NCBI GenBank assembly: GCA_029880285.1 | Contig: JAOUOS010000016.1 | Span: 1-64,000, forward strand | Source: Spirochaetia bacterium | GTDB taxonomy: Bacteria > Spirochaetota > Leptospiria > Turneriellales > JAOUOS01 | Direction of reading: 5' to 3' | Length of the DNA stretch: 64,000 nt | The notes under the pieces: generated by a model | Database searches by the model: none | What the model saw: the letters and a program-made list of their open reading frames with translations, nothing else | Told to the model about the DNA's origin: nothing | Shown here: positions 53,131 to 62,007 of the stretch, in pieces | Layout: each line of letters begins with the position of its first letter | How positions within the stretch are numbered: the stretch's first letter is position 1 | Made by a program: the position numbers and the translations under genes

Positions 53131-54654
53131 TTACTTCTCAGATAAAACTGCTATTAAACCCGGCAGATGTCTCTTTTTAAGCTCTTCATTGGCATTGTCA
53201 TAAATATTTTTAAGTATTTCTTTTAGAATATTTTTCGCGCCGTTTGTGTTTAATTGATTTAAAATAACTTTCTCAAATTTTTCGCTGTTCATATTTATGT
53301 TTTCAAGAACTTCATTACTTACTAGTATCAATCTGCCTTTTTCGGACAGGTCAATTGTTTCAAGCTTTGTGTTTTCGGACGAAAAATTATCAATGCCTGT
53401 ATTTATTGATCTTATGGTATTTTCAGAAGAATATTCATAAATATAAAACAGCCCGGCTTTATAAATATTTAATTTATTAGTTTGTATATCAAGTCTTCCT
53501 AAAACCGTTGAAGGATTAAAATTTTTATTATAATTTAATTCTTCTAAAATGGCATGCACAATTTTTTCTTTTTCAATAAATTCTTTTGACATAGCAAAAA
53601 ATAATTCCTGTATTCTGTGCTTCCAAATATTTGATTCTATAGATTTATCTTCAAATCTACCCAGCATAAAATCGCAATACCCATTACCAGAGTATGCCGT
53701 AAAAAAATCAGCAGCCGATAAATCTGGATTTTTCGGATACAACGCGGCTTCTAAGTTGTTCATTTTTATAAAGGGTTTTTCAAATAATTTTTTTTGAAGA
53801 TAATCGATAACTTTTTCATTGTTTTGAGAAGACATTTGCCCATCTTTCAAATTATTTTCAGCCAAAGCATCTTTATTGCTGTCAAAGCCATCAGGCGCAT
53901 TCATAATAAGCTGGTTAATATTTTCAGCTAAAAAATCTATTTCGTTTCCTTCTTTTATTTTTATTATTTTCTTTTTTCCATTATTTAAATACTCGTCACT
54001 GGCAGTTACCAGCCGCATTATTGACTGTTTTATTGATCCGTTTGAAATTAATGAAACCAAAAAAACGAGAAGTGAAACGATAATAGCTACAAGATAAAAA
54101 CTAATTATAGTTTTCTGATTTTTCATTGACTTAGGCAGAATATTTTGCATATACATGTAATACTTTTTCTGATGGTAAGAAAAGGGAAAATACATTTCGA
54201 CTATATCATTTTTAACATATATACTTTCTTTATCTATTACATTTTTATGCTCAATAAAAAATGATGATAAATCTGCGATATCTTTAAATTGAGCATCATT
54301 GCTTTTTTGTGTTTTTTTAATTAAATTTTGTATTTCAACATCGCTGTGATAAATCGGATTTCCATTTTCATCCCAAGCTATGAATTTATTATATATCAAT
54401 TCTTTTTGTGTTATTGAATTAAATAAGTTGAATACCTCTTCTATTTGAGACCTTTTTTTTGTCACATCTTCTATTTTTTCTATAAACAGCCTTAAAAATG
54501 AAACCTGTTTCTCATAATAAGGTATTGAATATGACTCCTGCGCCTTTGACAAATAAAAATGAAGTACAACGGCAAAAGACATTGTAAAAAACATAGTTAT
54601 AAAAAATATCGCAATGGAATATTTATAACCTAAGGCTGATTTTTTTTCTTTCAT
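53131..54654 (-). CDS. Membrane protein with degenerate PP2C/SpoIIE-like domain
   Basis: The first helix is at ~12-32. A periplasmic segment (~33-180) is followed by a second helix (~183-205) and a HAMP-like linker (RLVTASDEYLNNGKKKIIKI). The C-terminal ~200 residues follow the strand order of a SpoIIE-type phosphatase (DFFTAYSGNGYCDFMLGRFE; KAGLFYIYEYSS; GRLILVSNEVLENI; PGLIAVLSEK). They lack the metal-binding Asp-Gly pairs, so a pseudophosphatase sensor is likely. Four bases after tatC on the same strand. Confidence 0.65.
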   Translation of the reverse strand: MKEKKSALGYKYSIAIFFITMFFTMSFAVVLHFYLSKAQESYSIPYYEKQVSFLRLFIEKIEDVTKKRSQIEEVFNLFNSITQKELIYNKFIAWDENGNPIYHSDVEIQNLIKKTQKSNDAQFKDIADLSSFFIEHKNVIDKESIYVKNDIVEMYFPFSYHQKKYYMYMQNILPKSMKNQKTIISFYLVAIIVSLLVFLVSLISNGSIKQSIMRLVTASDEYLNNGKKKIIKIKEGNEIDFLAENINQLIMNAPDGFDSNKDALAENNLKDGQMSSQNNEKVIDYLQKKLFEKPFIKMNNLEAALYPKNPDLSAADFFTAYSGNGYCDFMLGRFEDKSIESNIWKHRIQELFFAMSKEFIEKEKIVHAILEELNYNKNFNPSTVLGRLDIQTNKLNIYKAGLFYIYEYSSENTIRSINTGIDNFSSENTKLETIDLSEKGRLILVSNEVLENINMNSEKFEKVILNQLNTNGAKNILKEILKNIYDNANEELKKRHLPGLIAVLSEK

Positions 54655-54658
54655 AATA

Positions 54659-55693
54659 CTATAACTTTTTTAAATTTTGTTTACGCTTTTTTTTCTCAAA
54701 AAGCCATACAAGTAACCCAGATATAAAATATAAGAACAACAAAGGCAGCATCATAGCCAGCATTGATATAATATCAGGAGGTGTTAATACCGCAGATAAT
54801 ACCGCTATAGCCACTATGGCGCCTCTCCATGATTTTAAGAATATATGATAATGTATTAAATCCATTAAAGCTAACATTATTGATATTATCGGCAGCTGAA
54901 AAGCTAATCCAAAGGCGACATGAAACATAAAGAAAAAGCTTAAATAATCAGATACCGTAAGATGTATTTCTGGTTTTAGAATAGTATGACCAGCACCAAG
55001 AACAGGCAGCATCCATTCGAAAATTAAATAATAAGATACAATGGGCCATACAATATAGCGAGCCGTGAACATACCGGCCCAAAATAAAATAACAGAAAAA
55101 AACAATAGAAAATAACCCCAAATTTTTGAAGTTTTTTCAATAGCCGGTAGAATATAACGCCATATTTCAAACAAAACAAAAGGTAAAGCAAACAAAAATC
55201 CCGCGAAAAGATATGTTTTCATTTGTATCATAAAATTTTCGGGAAGCTTTATAATAATCAGCTTGAATATAATATTTCGTTTCTTGGCCTCTTCAGAGAT
55301 ATCTGTCATCGGCCCCATGATAAAATCCCAAATATACTGATAAAAGAAAAAACTGCCTACGGCAAACAGCACTATAAAAATAATAGATCTTATAATTCTA
55401 ACGCGAAGCTCTTCAAGGTGATCGCCTACGGGCATATAGCCCTGCTCTTGCCGAAGTCTTTTTAAATATTCATCAGCAGATTCTTTTTTTCTTTGAACTT
55501 CATGTTTTACTTCTTCTGAAAAATCATCAATTTCTTCATGATAAACTGAATTTGTTTTTTGGGCTTTGTTCCACCGTTTTGCCCTAACAGGAGCTTTATT
55601 TATCTCTTTTTTTTTAGTGGATGGTTTTTTTTTTGATGAATTTTTTCGTTTAACTTCCTGTTTTGCTGGTTCCTGTTTTTTTTTAGAAGCCAT
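54659..55693 (-). CDS. tatC: Twin-arginine translocase subunit TatC with basic N-terminal extension
   Basis: The six-helix TatC core begins at DHLEELRVRIIRSIIF (~94) and includes FEIWRYILPAIEK, GMFTARYIVWPIVSYYLI, FFFMFHVAFGLAFQLPI and the PPDIISML end region. About 90 residues of Lys/Gln/Ser-rich sequence precede it, unlike most TatC proteins, giving 344 aa in place of ~250. Thirty-six bases downstream of tatA. Confidence 0.95.
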   Translation of the reverse strand: MASKKKQEPAKQEVKRKNSSKKKPSTKKKEINKAPVRAKRWNKAQKTNSVYHEEIDDFSEEVKHEVQRKKESADEYLKRLRQEQGYMPVGDHLEELRVRIIRSIIFIVLFAVGSFFFYQYIWDFIMGPMTDISEEAKKRNIIFKLIIIKLPENFMIQMKTYLFAGFLFALPFVLFEIWRYILPAIEKTSKIWGYFLLFFSVILFWAGMFTARYIVWPIVSYYLIFEWMLPVLGAGHTILKPEIHLTVSDYLSFFFMFHVAFGLAFQLPIISIMLALMDLIHYHIFLKSWRGAIVAIAVLSAVLTPPDIISMLAMMLPLLFLYFISGLLVWLFEKKKRKQNLKKL

Positions 55694-55729
55694 TTATCTT
55701 TTTCTAACAAAAAAAACAAGTATCTTAGT

Positions 55730-55975
55730 CTAACCCGTTTTTTTCTTTGATTTTTTAGCTTGAGATTTACTTTCGTTTTTTTGTGACTCTTCTTCTCTTG
55801 TTTCACTATTTGGCTCAATTTCAGAAGAATCGCTTAAAGAAATACCCTTTTTAAATTCTTGTATCGCCGAACCGATGCTTCGCGCCAGAGAGGGAAGTTT
55901 TTTACCTCCGAATAGTAGTAAAACTATCAGAAATATTACGGTTAACTCCCAAATACCGGGTGTACCTATAAACAT
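55730..55975 (-). CDS. tatA: Twin-arginine translocase subunit TatA
   Basis: Single N-terminal helix (IWELTVIFLIVLLLFGGKKL) with the FG hinge, then the amphipathic helix LARSIGSAIQEFKKG and a charged Lys/Ser tail. 81 aa, normal for TatA. No separate tatB is seen, so a TatAC-type system is likely. First gene of tatA-tatC-sensor. Confidence 0.95.
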   Translation of the reverse strand: MFIGTPGIWELTVIFLIVLLLFGGKKLPSLARSIGSAIQEFKKGISLSDSSEIEPNSETREEESQKNESKSQAKKSKKKTG

Positions 55976-56102
55976 ATATTAACTAACTTTTAGCAAAAGA
56001 CAAGCCGTCAAGAATTATTTTATTTACAATATAATTATCTCTTATCTTTTTATTGCAATAATAGCTTATTCATTTATTTTTATTTACATTTAAGGCATAA
56101 AT

Positions 56103-57344
56103 ATGCAAATTCTATATTCAAAAGATTTTAAAGCCGACTGGAACGACGGACCAGGAATTATTAAAGCATGGATTGATAATGTACCAGTTGAAAATGACGC
56201 TTTAAAGCAAACAGCCCGAGTCGCCGCCCTGCCCTTCGTTTATAAATGGGTTTCTTTAATGCCCGATGTTCATTTGGGTTTAGGCGCTACCATTGGCAGT
56301 GTTATTCCCACTAAAAAAGCGGTTGTACCGGCTGCCGTGGGTGTTGACATAGGCTGCGGCATGATTGCCGTAAAAACGAAACTATCATTTAATGAAATAC
56401 CTAAAAATTTGCATGATATAAGACTGGGTATTGAACGTGAAATTCCTATTGGGGTTGGGGCTAAATATAAAAATCTGCCTGAAAAAAGCCGTCATCTTTT
56501 CTTAGAAACCGGTCTTTCAAATGAATTTATGGAAATTTTAGATAAAAATCCCGGGCTTAAAAGCGAAAGCAAGGGAAAATTAAACTATGAATTAGCGTAT
56601 AGTGAATTTGGAACACTAGGCGCGGGAAATCACTTTATTGAGATATGCGTTGATACAGAAAAAAATATATGGTTCATGTTGCACTCGGGTTCACGCGGCC
56701 CCGGCAATCATCTGGCCTCTTATTTTATTAAAGAAGCAAAACACGAAATAGAAAAAAAGAATATTAAAATTCCCGATAAAGACTTAGCTTACATAGAAGA
56801 AGAAACTGAACTTTTTCAACGATACTGGAAAGCCGTTAAATGGTCCCAAAAGTATGCCGCATATAACAGACAAATTATGCTTGATAGAACACTTGAATCG
56901 CTAAGACGGCAGATTAAAAAAGATTTTAATCTCGAATCTGAATTTATTAACTGTCATCATAATTACGTAGAAATTGAAAATCATTTTGGCGAAGACATAT
57001 ACGTAACAAGAAAAGGAGCTATCAGCGCGAAAAAAGATGAGTGGGGAATTATTCCCGGCAGTATGGGTACAAAATCTTATATTGTAAAAGGGCTTGGGAA
57101 TCCTGAACCCTTTACCTCGAGTTCGCACGGCGCCGGTAGAATAATGTCAAGAAAAGAAGCTGTTAGAAGATTTACCGTTGAAGATCATGAAAAAGCGGTA
57201 AAAGGAATTGAATGCAGAAAAGACAAAGGCGTACTTGATGAAACACCTGCAGCTTATAAATCTATAGACTTGGTAATTTCGGCCCAAAAAGATTTACTTG
57301 AAGTCAAACACGAATTAAAACAAATTGTGTGCATAAAAGGATAA
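56103..57344 (+). CDS. rtcB: RNA-splicing ligase RtcB
   Basis: Joins 2',3'-cyclic phosphate (or 3'-phosphate) and 5'-OH RNA ends using GTP and Mn. Metal and catalytic blocks are all present: MPDVHLGLGATIGSVIPT, VGVDIGCGMIAVKT, GTLGAGNHFIEI, MLHSGSRGPGNHLA, NCHHNYVEIE, IPGSMGTKSYIVKG and SSSHGAGRIMSRK (guanylylated His). 413 aa. The next gene begins one base after its stop. No RtcA or RtcR nearby. Confidence 0.95.
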   Translation: MQILYSKDFKADWNDGPGIIKAWIDNVPVENDALKQTARVAALPFVYKWVSLMPDVHLGLGATIGSVIPTKKAVVPAAVGVDIGCGMIAVKTKLSFNEIPKNLHDIRLGIEREIPIGVGAKYKNLPEKSRHLFLETGLSNEFMEILDKNPGLKSESKGKLNYELAYSEFGTLGAGNHFIEICVDTEKNIWFMLHSGSRGPGNHLASYFIKEAKHEIEKKNIKIPDKDLAYIEEETELFQRYWKAVKWSQKYAAYNRQIMLDRTLESLRRQIKKDFNLESEFINCHHNYVEIENHFGEDIYVTRKGAISAKKDEWGIIPGSMGTKSYIVKGLGNPEPFTSSSHGAGRIMSRKEAVRRFTVEDHEKAVKGIECRKDKGVLDETPAAYKSIDLVISAQKDLLEVKHELKQIVCIKG

Positions 57345-57345
57345 A

Positions 57346-58485
57346 ATGCCTAAAGAAATAACACATATATTCAACGCTCTTTGCGTGGCAAATTCATCCC
57401 AAAATAATAAAACATCAAAACAAATTCAAAATCTTACAAATAAATATCCGCGATATTACGCTTTAGGCGCTGTTTCACCTGATATTTTATACTACGACAG
57501 CTTTTCAATAAACGCGGTTCAAAAAAAAATATGGGGCGTTCATTGGGCCAGGGCCATACATGGGGTTTCAGGAGAAAATACGATGACCCCTGTTTTGGCA
57601 ATGATCGATATTCTTAAAAACACAAAACGCTATGAAACTTTTTTAGGTTTTCATGCCACAAAAGAAATGAAAGAAAAAGCTTTTTGCTTCGCGCTTGGTT
57701 TTTGCACTCATGCCGCTATGGATATTACAATGCATCCGGTTGTTTATCATTTCGCTGGAGATTTTGAATCAAAAAATAAAAAAACATATAAGAAAGCAAT
57801 TACCATTCACCGCGCCCTTGAAACTATTTTAGATTTATATGTTCTTGAAAAAAATAATCTTTCGCTTAAAAAATTCAATACAGTGAAAAGAATTAAAATT
57901 CCAAAACAAGAACTGATATTTATTTTTTCATTTTTTACGCTTGCTCTTCGTCTTGCTTTTGGCGGTAATAATGTGCCGGTTTCAAAAACAATAAAAGAAA
58001 ACTATAAAAAAAACATTGTAAAAGATCCATTATATAAAGCATTCATTCGAAGTTTCAAAAAACAAAACAATGCTTTAAGAATGTTCCAAAGCCGCTTATG
58101 GTATAAAATATCGCAAAAAATAAACGGCAAAACCGAGAAAATTTCTTTTATAAGTTCTCTATTTTATCCTGCGTTTTCTTATCAAGAATACTTAAAAATG
58201 AATAATTCTTTTTCTCTTGATAAATTAGTTAAATATAAAGATCCATTTACCGGTAAAGAAAAAGACGCGCGAATTGAGGTTTTATTAAAAAAATCAGCGG
58301 ATTTATCAATACAATTTTGCGATATTTTTTATCAGACAGTTTACAATAAATTATCTTTAAATGATACGCGAAAAAAACTTAAGGGTGACTCTTTCGCCAC
58401 CGGCAGAAAACTTGGCGATAAAAGAAAAATGGGATTTATTAAAGAACTAAATTTATATGGTAATTTTAAGACACATATATCTTAA
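57346..58485 (+). CDS. Zinc-dependent phospholipase C-like protein
   Basis: The N-terminal half resembles the Zn_dep_PLPC family: ITHIFNALCVANSS with an early His, YYALGAVSPDILYYD with the Asp, VHWARAIHG, and FALGFCTHAAMDITMHPVVY with the paired His. The C-terminal half is basic and unassigned. There is no signal peptide, so it probably acts inside the cell; in many bacteria such proteins are of unknown function. Coupled to rtcB, an unusual pairing. Confidence 0.75.
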   Translation: MPKEITHIFNALCVANSSQNNKTSKQIQNLTNKYPRYYALGAVSPDILYYDSFSINAVQKKIWGVHWARAIHGVSGENTMTPVLAMIDILKNTKRYETFLGFHATKEMKEKAFCFALGFCTHAAMDITMHPVVYHFAGDFESKNKKTYKKAITIHRALETILDLYVLEKNNLSLKKFNTVKRIKIPKQELIFIFSFFTLALRLAFGGNNVPVSKTIKENYKKNIVKDPLYKAFIRSFKKQNNALRMFQSRLWYKISQKINGKTEKISFISSLFYPAFSYQEYLKMNNSFSLDKLVKYKDPFTGKEKDARIEVLLKKSADLSIQFCDIFYQTVYNKLSLNDTRKKLKGDSFATGRKLGDKRKMGFIKELNLYGNFKTHIS

Positions 58486-58683
58486 TGGCCACAGAAGCCA
58501 CAGAAGCCACAGAAGCCACAGAAGCCACAGAAGCCACAGAAGCCACAGAAGCCACAGAGCGCACCGAGGACACAGAGGGTAAAACATGATAACGGCTGCG
58601 CTAAAGATACATCTGGTAATTTTTCCAATGATTTATGCAACACCATTTATTTGTCTCTGTGAACTCTGCGTCCTCTGTGGCTT
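58485..58683. repeat. Nine-base tandem repeat within an inverted-repeat element
   Basis: Eight units of GCCACAGAA (58488-58559, last unit GAG) follow immediately after the phospholipase-like stop. The left arm (58550-58577) and right arm (58656-58683; CTCTGTG...GTCCTCTGTGGCT) form an imperfect inverted repeat, matching at about three quarters of positions. An ATG overlapping the preceding TAA opens a 34-codon frame (58485-58589) of M, eight Ala-Thr-Glu units and a short tail. Probably a palindromic dispersed repeat with an expanded unit. The stretch to 58769 holds no other gene. Confidence 0.8.
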
Positions 58684-58769
58684 ATCTATCTGAATCTAAA
58701 CTCTGGTTTAAAACCAAACTATAAACGATTTTTGCCTTGCTCTCTAAAGTAAAATATTTAAATAGGAAT

Positions 58770-59285
58770 ATGAACATACTTCTTGGCGTTAGCGCCTCAG
58801 TTGCCATTTATAAAGCATGTGATTTAGTAAGAAATTTATCTAAATTAGGCCATAATGTTTGTGTGGTTTTAACCAAAGAAGCGGCAAAGCTCATATCACC
58901 TGTTTTATTTTCTTCTTTATCAGGCAAAAAAACTTATGTAAATTTCGAAGACGCTGAAAACGGTATGGCACATATAGAATGCCGCAATAATATAGATTTA
59001 TTTTTAATAGCCCCCGCCACGGCCGATTTACTCTCTCGTTTAGCCTGCGGCCGTGCCGACGACGTATTAACGGCTGCGTTTTTATCATACGAAGGCAAAA
59101 AATGGATTGCGCCTTCTATGAATCCGAATATGTTTAAGAATCCTGCCACGCAAAAAAATCTTTTAACGCTAAAAGAATACGGATGCAAAATTCTATCTTC
59201 AGCTGACGGCGAATCGGTATGCGGCGAAACCGGTGAAGGTAAAATGATGAGTATAGAAGAGATTATAGCAGAAGTAGAAAAATAA
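58770..59285 (+). CDS. coaC: Phosphopantothenoylcysteine decarboxylase domain (CoaC), stand-alone
   Basis: Flavoprotein step of CoA synthesis. ILLGVSASVAIYKACDLVRN is the FMN site, HIECRNNIDLFLIAPATADL holds the active-site His, and SMNPNMFKNPAT and SVCGETGEGKMM are the PxMNxxM and cysteine-flap motifs. The start is ATG 58770; an in-frame TTG at 58737 adds 11 residues. 171 aa, so only the decarboxylase half of the usual CoaBC fusion; CoaB is not nearby. Confidence 0.88.
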   Translation: MNILLGVSASVAIYKACDLVRNLSKLGHNVCVVLTKEAAKLISPVLFSSLSGKKTYVNFEDAENGMAHIECRNNIDLFLIAPATADLLSRLACGRADDVLTAAFLSYEGKKWIAPSMNPNMFKNPATQKNLLTLKEYGCKILSSADGESVCGETGEGKMMSIEEIIAEVEK

Positions 59286-59370
59286 TAGATTTATGTGTGT
59301 ATTAAGAGACGAATATACAAATGCTGCTGAAAGCTTAATGAAAAAACATATCGTCAAAAAATTAAAAATA

Positions 59371-59404
59371 AAAAGGCCAAGATATATTTTATCTTAGCCT
59401 TTTT
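59371..59404. terminator. Bidirectional terminator between coaC and the next gene
   Basis: Stem AAAAGGCcAAGATA with TATCTTaGCCTTTT, one mismatch, short loop. T-rich on the plus side and A-rich on the other, so it can serve both convergent genes. Confidence 0.85.
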
Positions 59405-59428
59405 ACATTAATTATTCTTTTGCGTATT

Positions 59429-59893
59429 TTAGTTTGTTATGGTAATAGGTGATGCTAAAGCAATAGTAGTCTCAACTGATTTCTTATTAAAATTAGACTC
59501 ATATTGAAACATATTATTTTTTTTATTGGGCTCATAAAGATATTCTTTATCACCTGATTCACTGTAAGTATAAATTTCAACAATTTCCCACTTACCGGCT
59601 TTATTGTCTATAGATGCTTCAAATGTTTCATCCTTTGTACGCTTCGGGTTAATATAGTTCCAGCTTATCGCTGATGCACCGCTTGTTTCTTTTAACCTTA
59701 CATGCATTTCATCTACACAGCCTGTAGTTACTACCTTCAAACCAGACTCATTTAAATTGACCGATTTCACAGGGTGCTGACCGCATAACATCTCATTGCT
59801 AGTCATCTCTGTTTTACTTTTTAGCCCGTATATTACGCCTATGCTTAATAAAGCAATCGCGCCAATCATTACTAATTTTTTTGTTCCTACCAT
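59429..59893 (-). CDS. Membrane-anchored hypothetical protein
   Basis: One N-terminal helix (LVMIGAIALLSIGVIYGL, ~7-24) is followed by a ~125-residue periplasmic domain with two Cys (EMLCGQHPVKS; VTTGCVDEMHV) that may form a disulfide. The rest is beta-rich and polar, ending in ETTIALASPITITN. A ribosome site (AAGGAGAATT) precedes the ATG. No family recognised. Confidence 0.7.
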   Translation of the reverse strand: MVGTKKLVMIGAIALLSIGVIYGLKSKTEMTSNEMLCGQHPVKSVNLNESGLKVVTTGCVDEMHVRLKETSGASAISWNYINPKRTKDETFEASIDNKAGKWEIVEIYTYSESGDKEYLYEPNKKNNMFQYESNFNKKSVETTIALASPITITN

Positions 59894-60258
59894 TTTAATT
59901 CTCCTTAAACCAAGTTATTTAATTAATTTTTATTAATTAATTAATATAAAAGTATTATTGCACTTTTTTTAAAATTATCAAGCGGTTTTTCGTCAATGGC
60001 TAAACTGCTTCGTGAAACATCCGGCTGGTTCGTGAATGGCTTTTTTTTTTATAAAATTTATAATTTTAAACCAAACAATAGTTTTTGACGATAGCTCTGT
60101 ATCTCAGGAAAGTAAAATCTGCCCTAATTTTTCTAAAGCGAATCTAAATTATACTTGACGTCGCGTTAAAAAGATAATTTTAAGCCAAGTCTTTGTAATT
60201 TGTTTTTCTCGAAAAAACCGCTAAAACAAAATATACAATAAATAGGCGGCCCAAAAAT
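59894..60258. other. 365-base intergenic region before the XPB helicase gene
   Basis: Divergent control region. It contains TTAATTAA-rich tracts near 59920-59945 and a possible -35 TTGACG near 60156 without a clear -10 at the right distance. No gene, tRNA or strong hairpin was recognised. Confidence 0.5.
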
Positions 60259-62007
60259 ATGGATGATTCAAAACCTCTTATAGTTCAGTCAGATAGAACC
60301 CTTCTTTTAGAAGTGGACCATCCGCTTTTTGAAGAAGCCAGAGATTTATTAAACCGGTTTGCCGAGCTTGAAAAATCACCCGAATATCTGCATACATACC
60401 GTATAACGCCTTTATCTTTATGGAACGCGGCCGCCAGTAAAATGAAATCTGAGCAGATTATTGACGCTCTTTATAAATATTCAAAATATCCGGTGCCGCA
60501 GGTTGTAAATTCTACAATTGCCACCCAAATGGGACGCTACGGAAAGCTTAAACTTATGCGGGATGATAAACAGGCTCTGGTATTATACTCAAAAGAAGAA
60601 AATTACATTCGCGAAATATTTAGAAATAAAAAAGTTAAACCGTATATTGAGGGTGAAAAAAATAAAAATAGTTTTTACGTAAAAGAAGATTTCAGAGGAC
60701 ACATAAAGCAGGCCCTCATTCGAATTGGCTTTCCGGTTGAAGATTTAGCCGGTTACAGTCAGGGGAACGCTTATAAGTTTAATTTAAAAGATCATACCGC
60801 AGACGGCATTAAATTTCATATACGCGATTACCAGTTAAACGCCATAAAAACATTTTACGCCGATGGAACACTTGAAGGCGGTTCAGGCGTTATTGTTCTG
60901 CCATGCGGCGCCGGTAAAACAATTGTGGGTATAGGTTCTATGCACGAAGTAGGCGCTCAGACTTTAATTCTGGTAACTAACACTCTTTCTATTAGACAGT
61001 GGAAAAACGAAATACTTGATAAAACTAATATTCCCAAAGAAGACGTAGGTGAATATTCGGGCGATAAAAAAGAAATAAAACCAATTACTATAGCCACCTA
61101 TAATATTTTAACTCACCGTAAAAGAAAAGGCGGCGAATTTACTCACTTTCATCTTTTTTCAAGCAACAACTGGGGATTCATTATTTATGACGAAGTTCAC
61201 CTTCTGCCGGCTCCGGTTTTTAGAATGACCAGCGAACTTCAGGCCAAAAGACGCCTTGGTTTAACGGCTACCTTAATTAGAGAAGACGGTCTTGAAGAAG
61301 ACGTATTCTCACTGATAGGACCTAAAAAAGTAGATGTACCATGGCGAGAGCTTGAAAAAAAATCATGGATTGCCGAAGCCGAATGTGTTGAAATAAGAAC
61401 ACCCATGCGCTCTTTAATGAGGGGGCTGTACGCCGTTGCCGATGATCGTGAGAAATTCAGACTTTCTTCTGAAAATCCTGAAAAATTAAGAGTAATAGGT
61501 ACACTATTAAAAAAACATCATAATGATCAGGTTTTAATAATAGGACAATATTTAGACCAGCTTCGCAAAATATCTAAAAAGTTTAAGCTGCCTCTAATAA
61601 CCGGCAAAACCCCTCTTAGCGAAAGAGAAGTATTATATAACGATTTTAGAAATCAAAAAATAACCGCTCTGGTCGTTTCAAAAGTAGCTAACTTTTCTAT
61701 TGACCTTCCCGACGCTAAAATCGCTATTCAGGTAAGCGGCACCTTTGGCAGCCGGCAGGAAGAAGCACAAAGACTAGGGCGTATTTTAAGACCCAAAGAA
61801 GATGATAATAAAGCAACTTTTTACTCTGTTATTACCAATGAATCGGCAGAAGAGAGATTCAGCCACAACAGACAGCTTTTTCTTACTGAGCAGGGTTATG
61901 AATATTTTATTTTTTCTTACGAACAATTTCGCGAAATATTCGGAAACTATATAGAAGAGTTAAAAAGAGAAAGGCATCATAAAGATAAACTTACAGCTCA
62001 AAAATGA
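60259..62007 (+). CDS. XPB/Rad25-type DNA repair helicase
   Basis: SF2 helicase of the bacterial XPB group, known in spirochaetes, actinobacteria and some others. The N-terminal damage-recognition-like domain spans ~1-175 (HTYRITPLSLWNAAASKM; YGKLKLMRDD). The helicase core has RDYQLNAIKTFY, Walker A VLPCGAGKTIVGIGS, DEVH in FIIYDEVHLLPAPVFRM, LGLTATLIREDG with the XPB RED motif, and motif VI REEAQRLGRILRPKED-like (SRQEEAQRLGRILRPKED). 582 aa. Overlaps the next gene by four bases (ATGA). Confidence 0.95.
   Translation: MDDSKPLIVQSDRTLLLEVDHPLFEEARDLLNRFAELEKSPEYLHTYRITPLSLWNAAASKMKSEQIIDALYKYSKYPVPQVVNSTIATQMGRYGKLKLMRDDKQALVLYSKEENYIREIFRNKKVKPYIEGEKNKNSFYVKEDFRGHIKQALIRIGFPVEDLAGYSQGNAYKFNLKDHTADGIKFHIRDYQLNAIKTFYADGTLEGGSGVIVLPCGAGKTIVGIGSMHEVGAQTLILVTNTLSIRQWKNEILDKTNIPKEDVGEYSGDKKEIKPITIATYNILTHRKRKGGEFTHFHLFSSNNWGFIIYDEVHLLPAPVFRMTSELQAKRRLGLTATLIREDGLEEDVFSLIGPKKVDVPWRELEKKSWIAEAECVEIRTPMRSLMRGLYAVADDREKFRLSSENPEKLRVIGTLLKKHHNDQVLIIGQYLDQLRKISKKFKLPLITGKTPLSEREVLYNDFRNQKITALVVSKVANFSIDLPDAKIAIQVSGTFGSRQEEAQRLGRILRPKEDDNKATFYSVITNESAEERFSHNRQLFLTEQGYEYFIFSYEQFREIFGNYIEELKRERHHKDKLTAQK

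Noticed and set aside
58488-58559. Possible CRISPR or repeat-protein gene
   Set aside because: Units are nine bases with no spacers, so not CRISPR; the encoded Ala-Thr-Glu run is short and inside a palindromic element.
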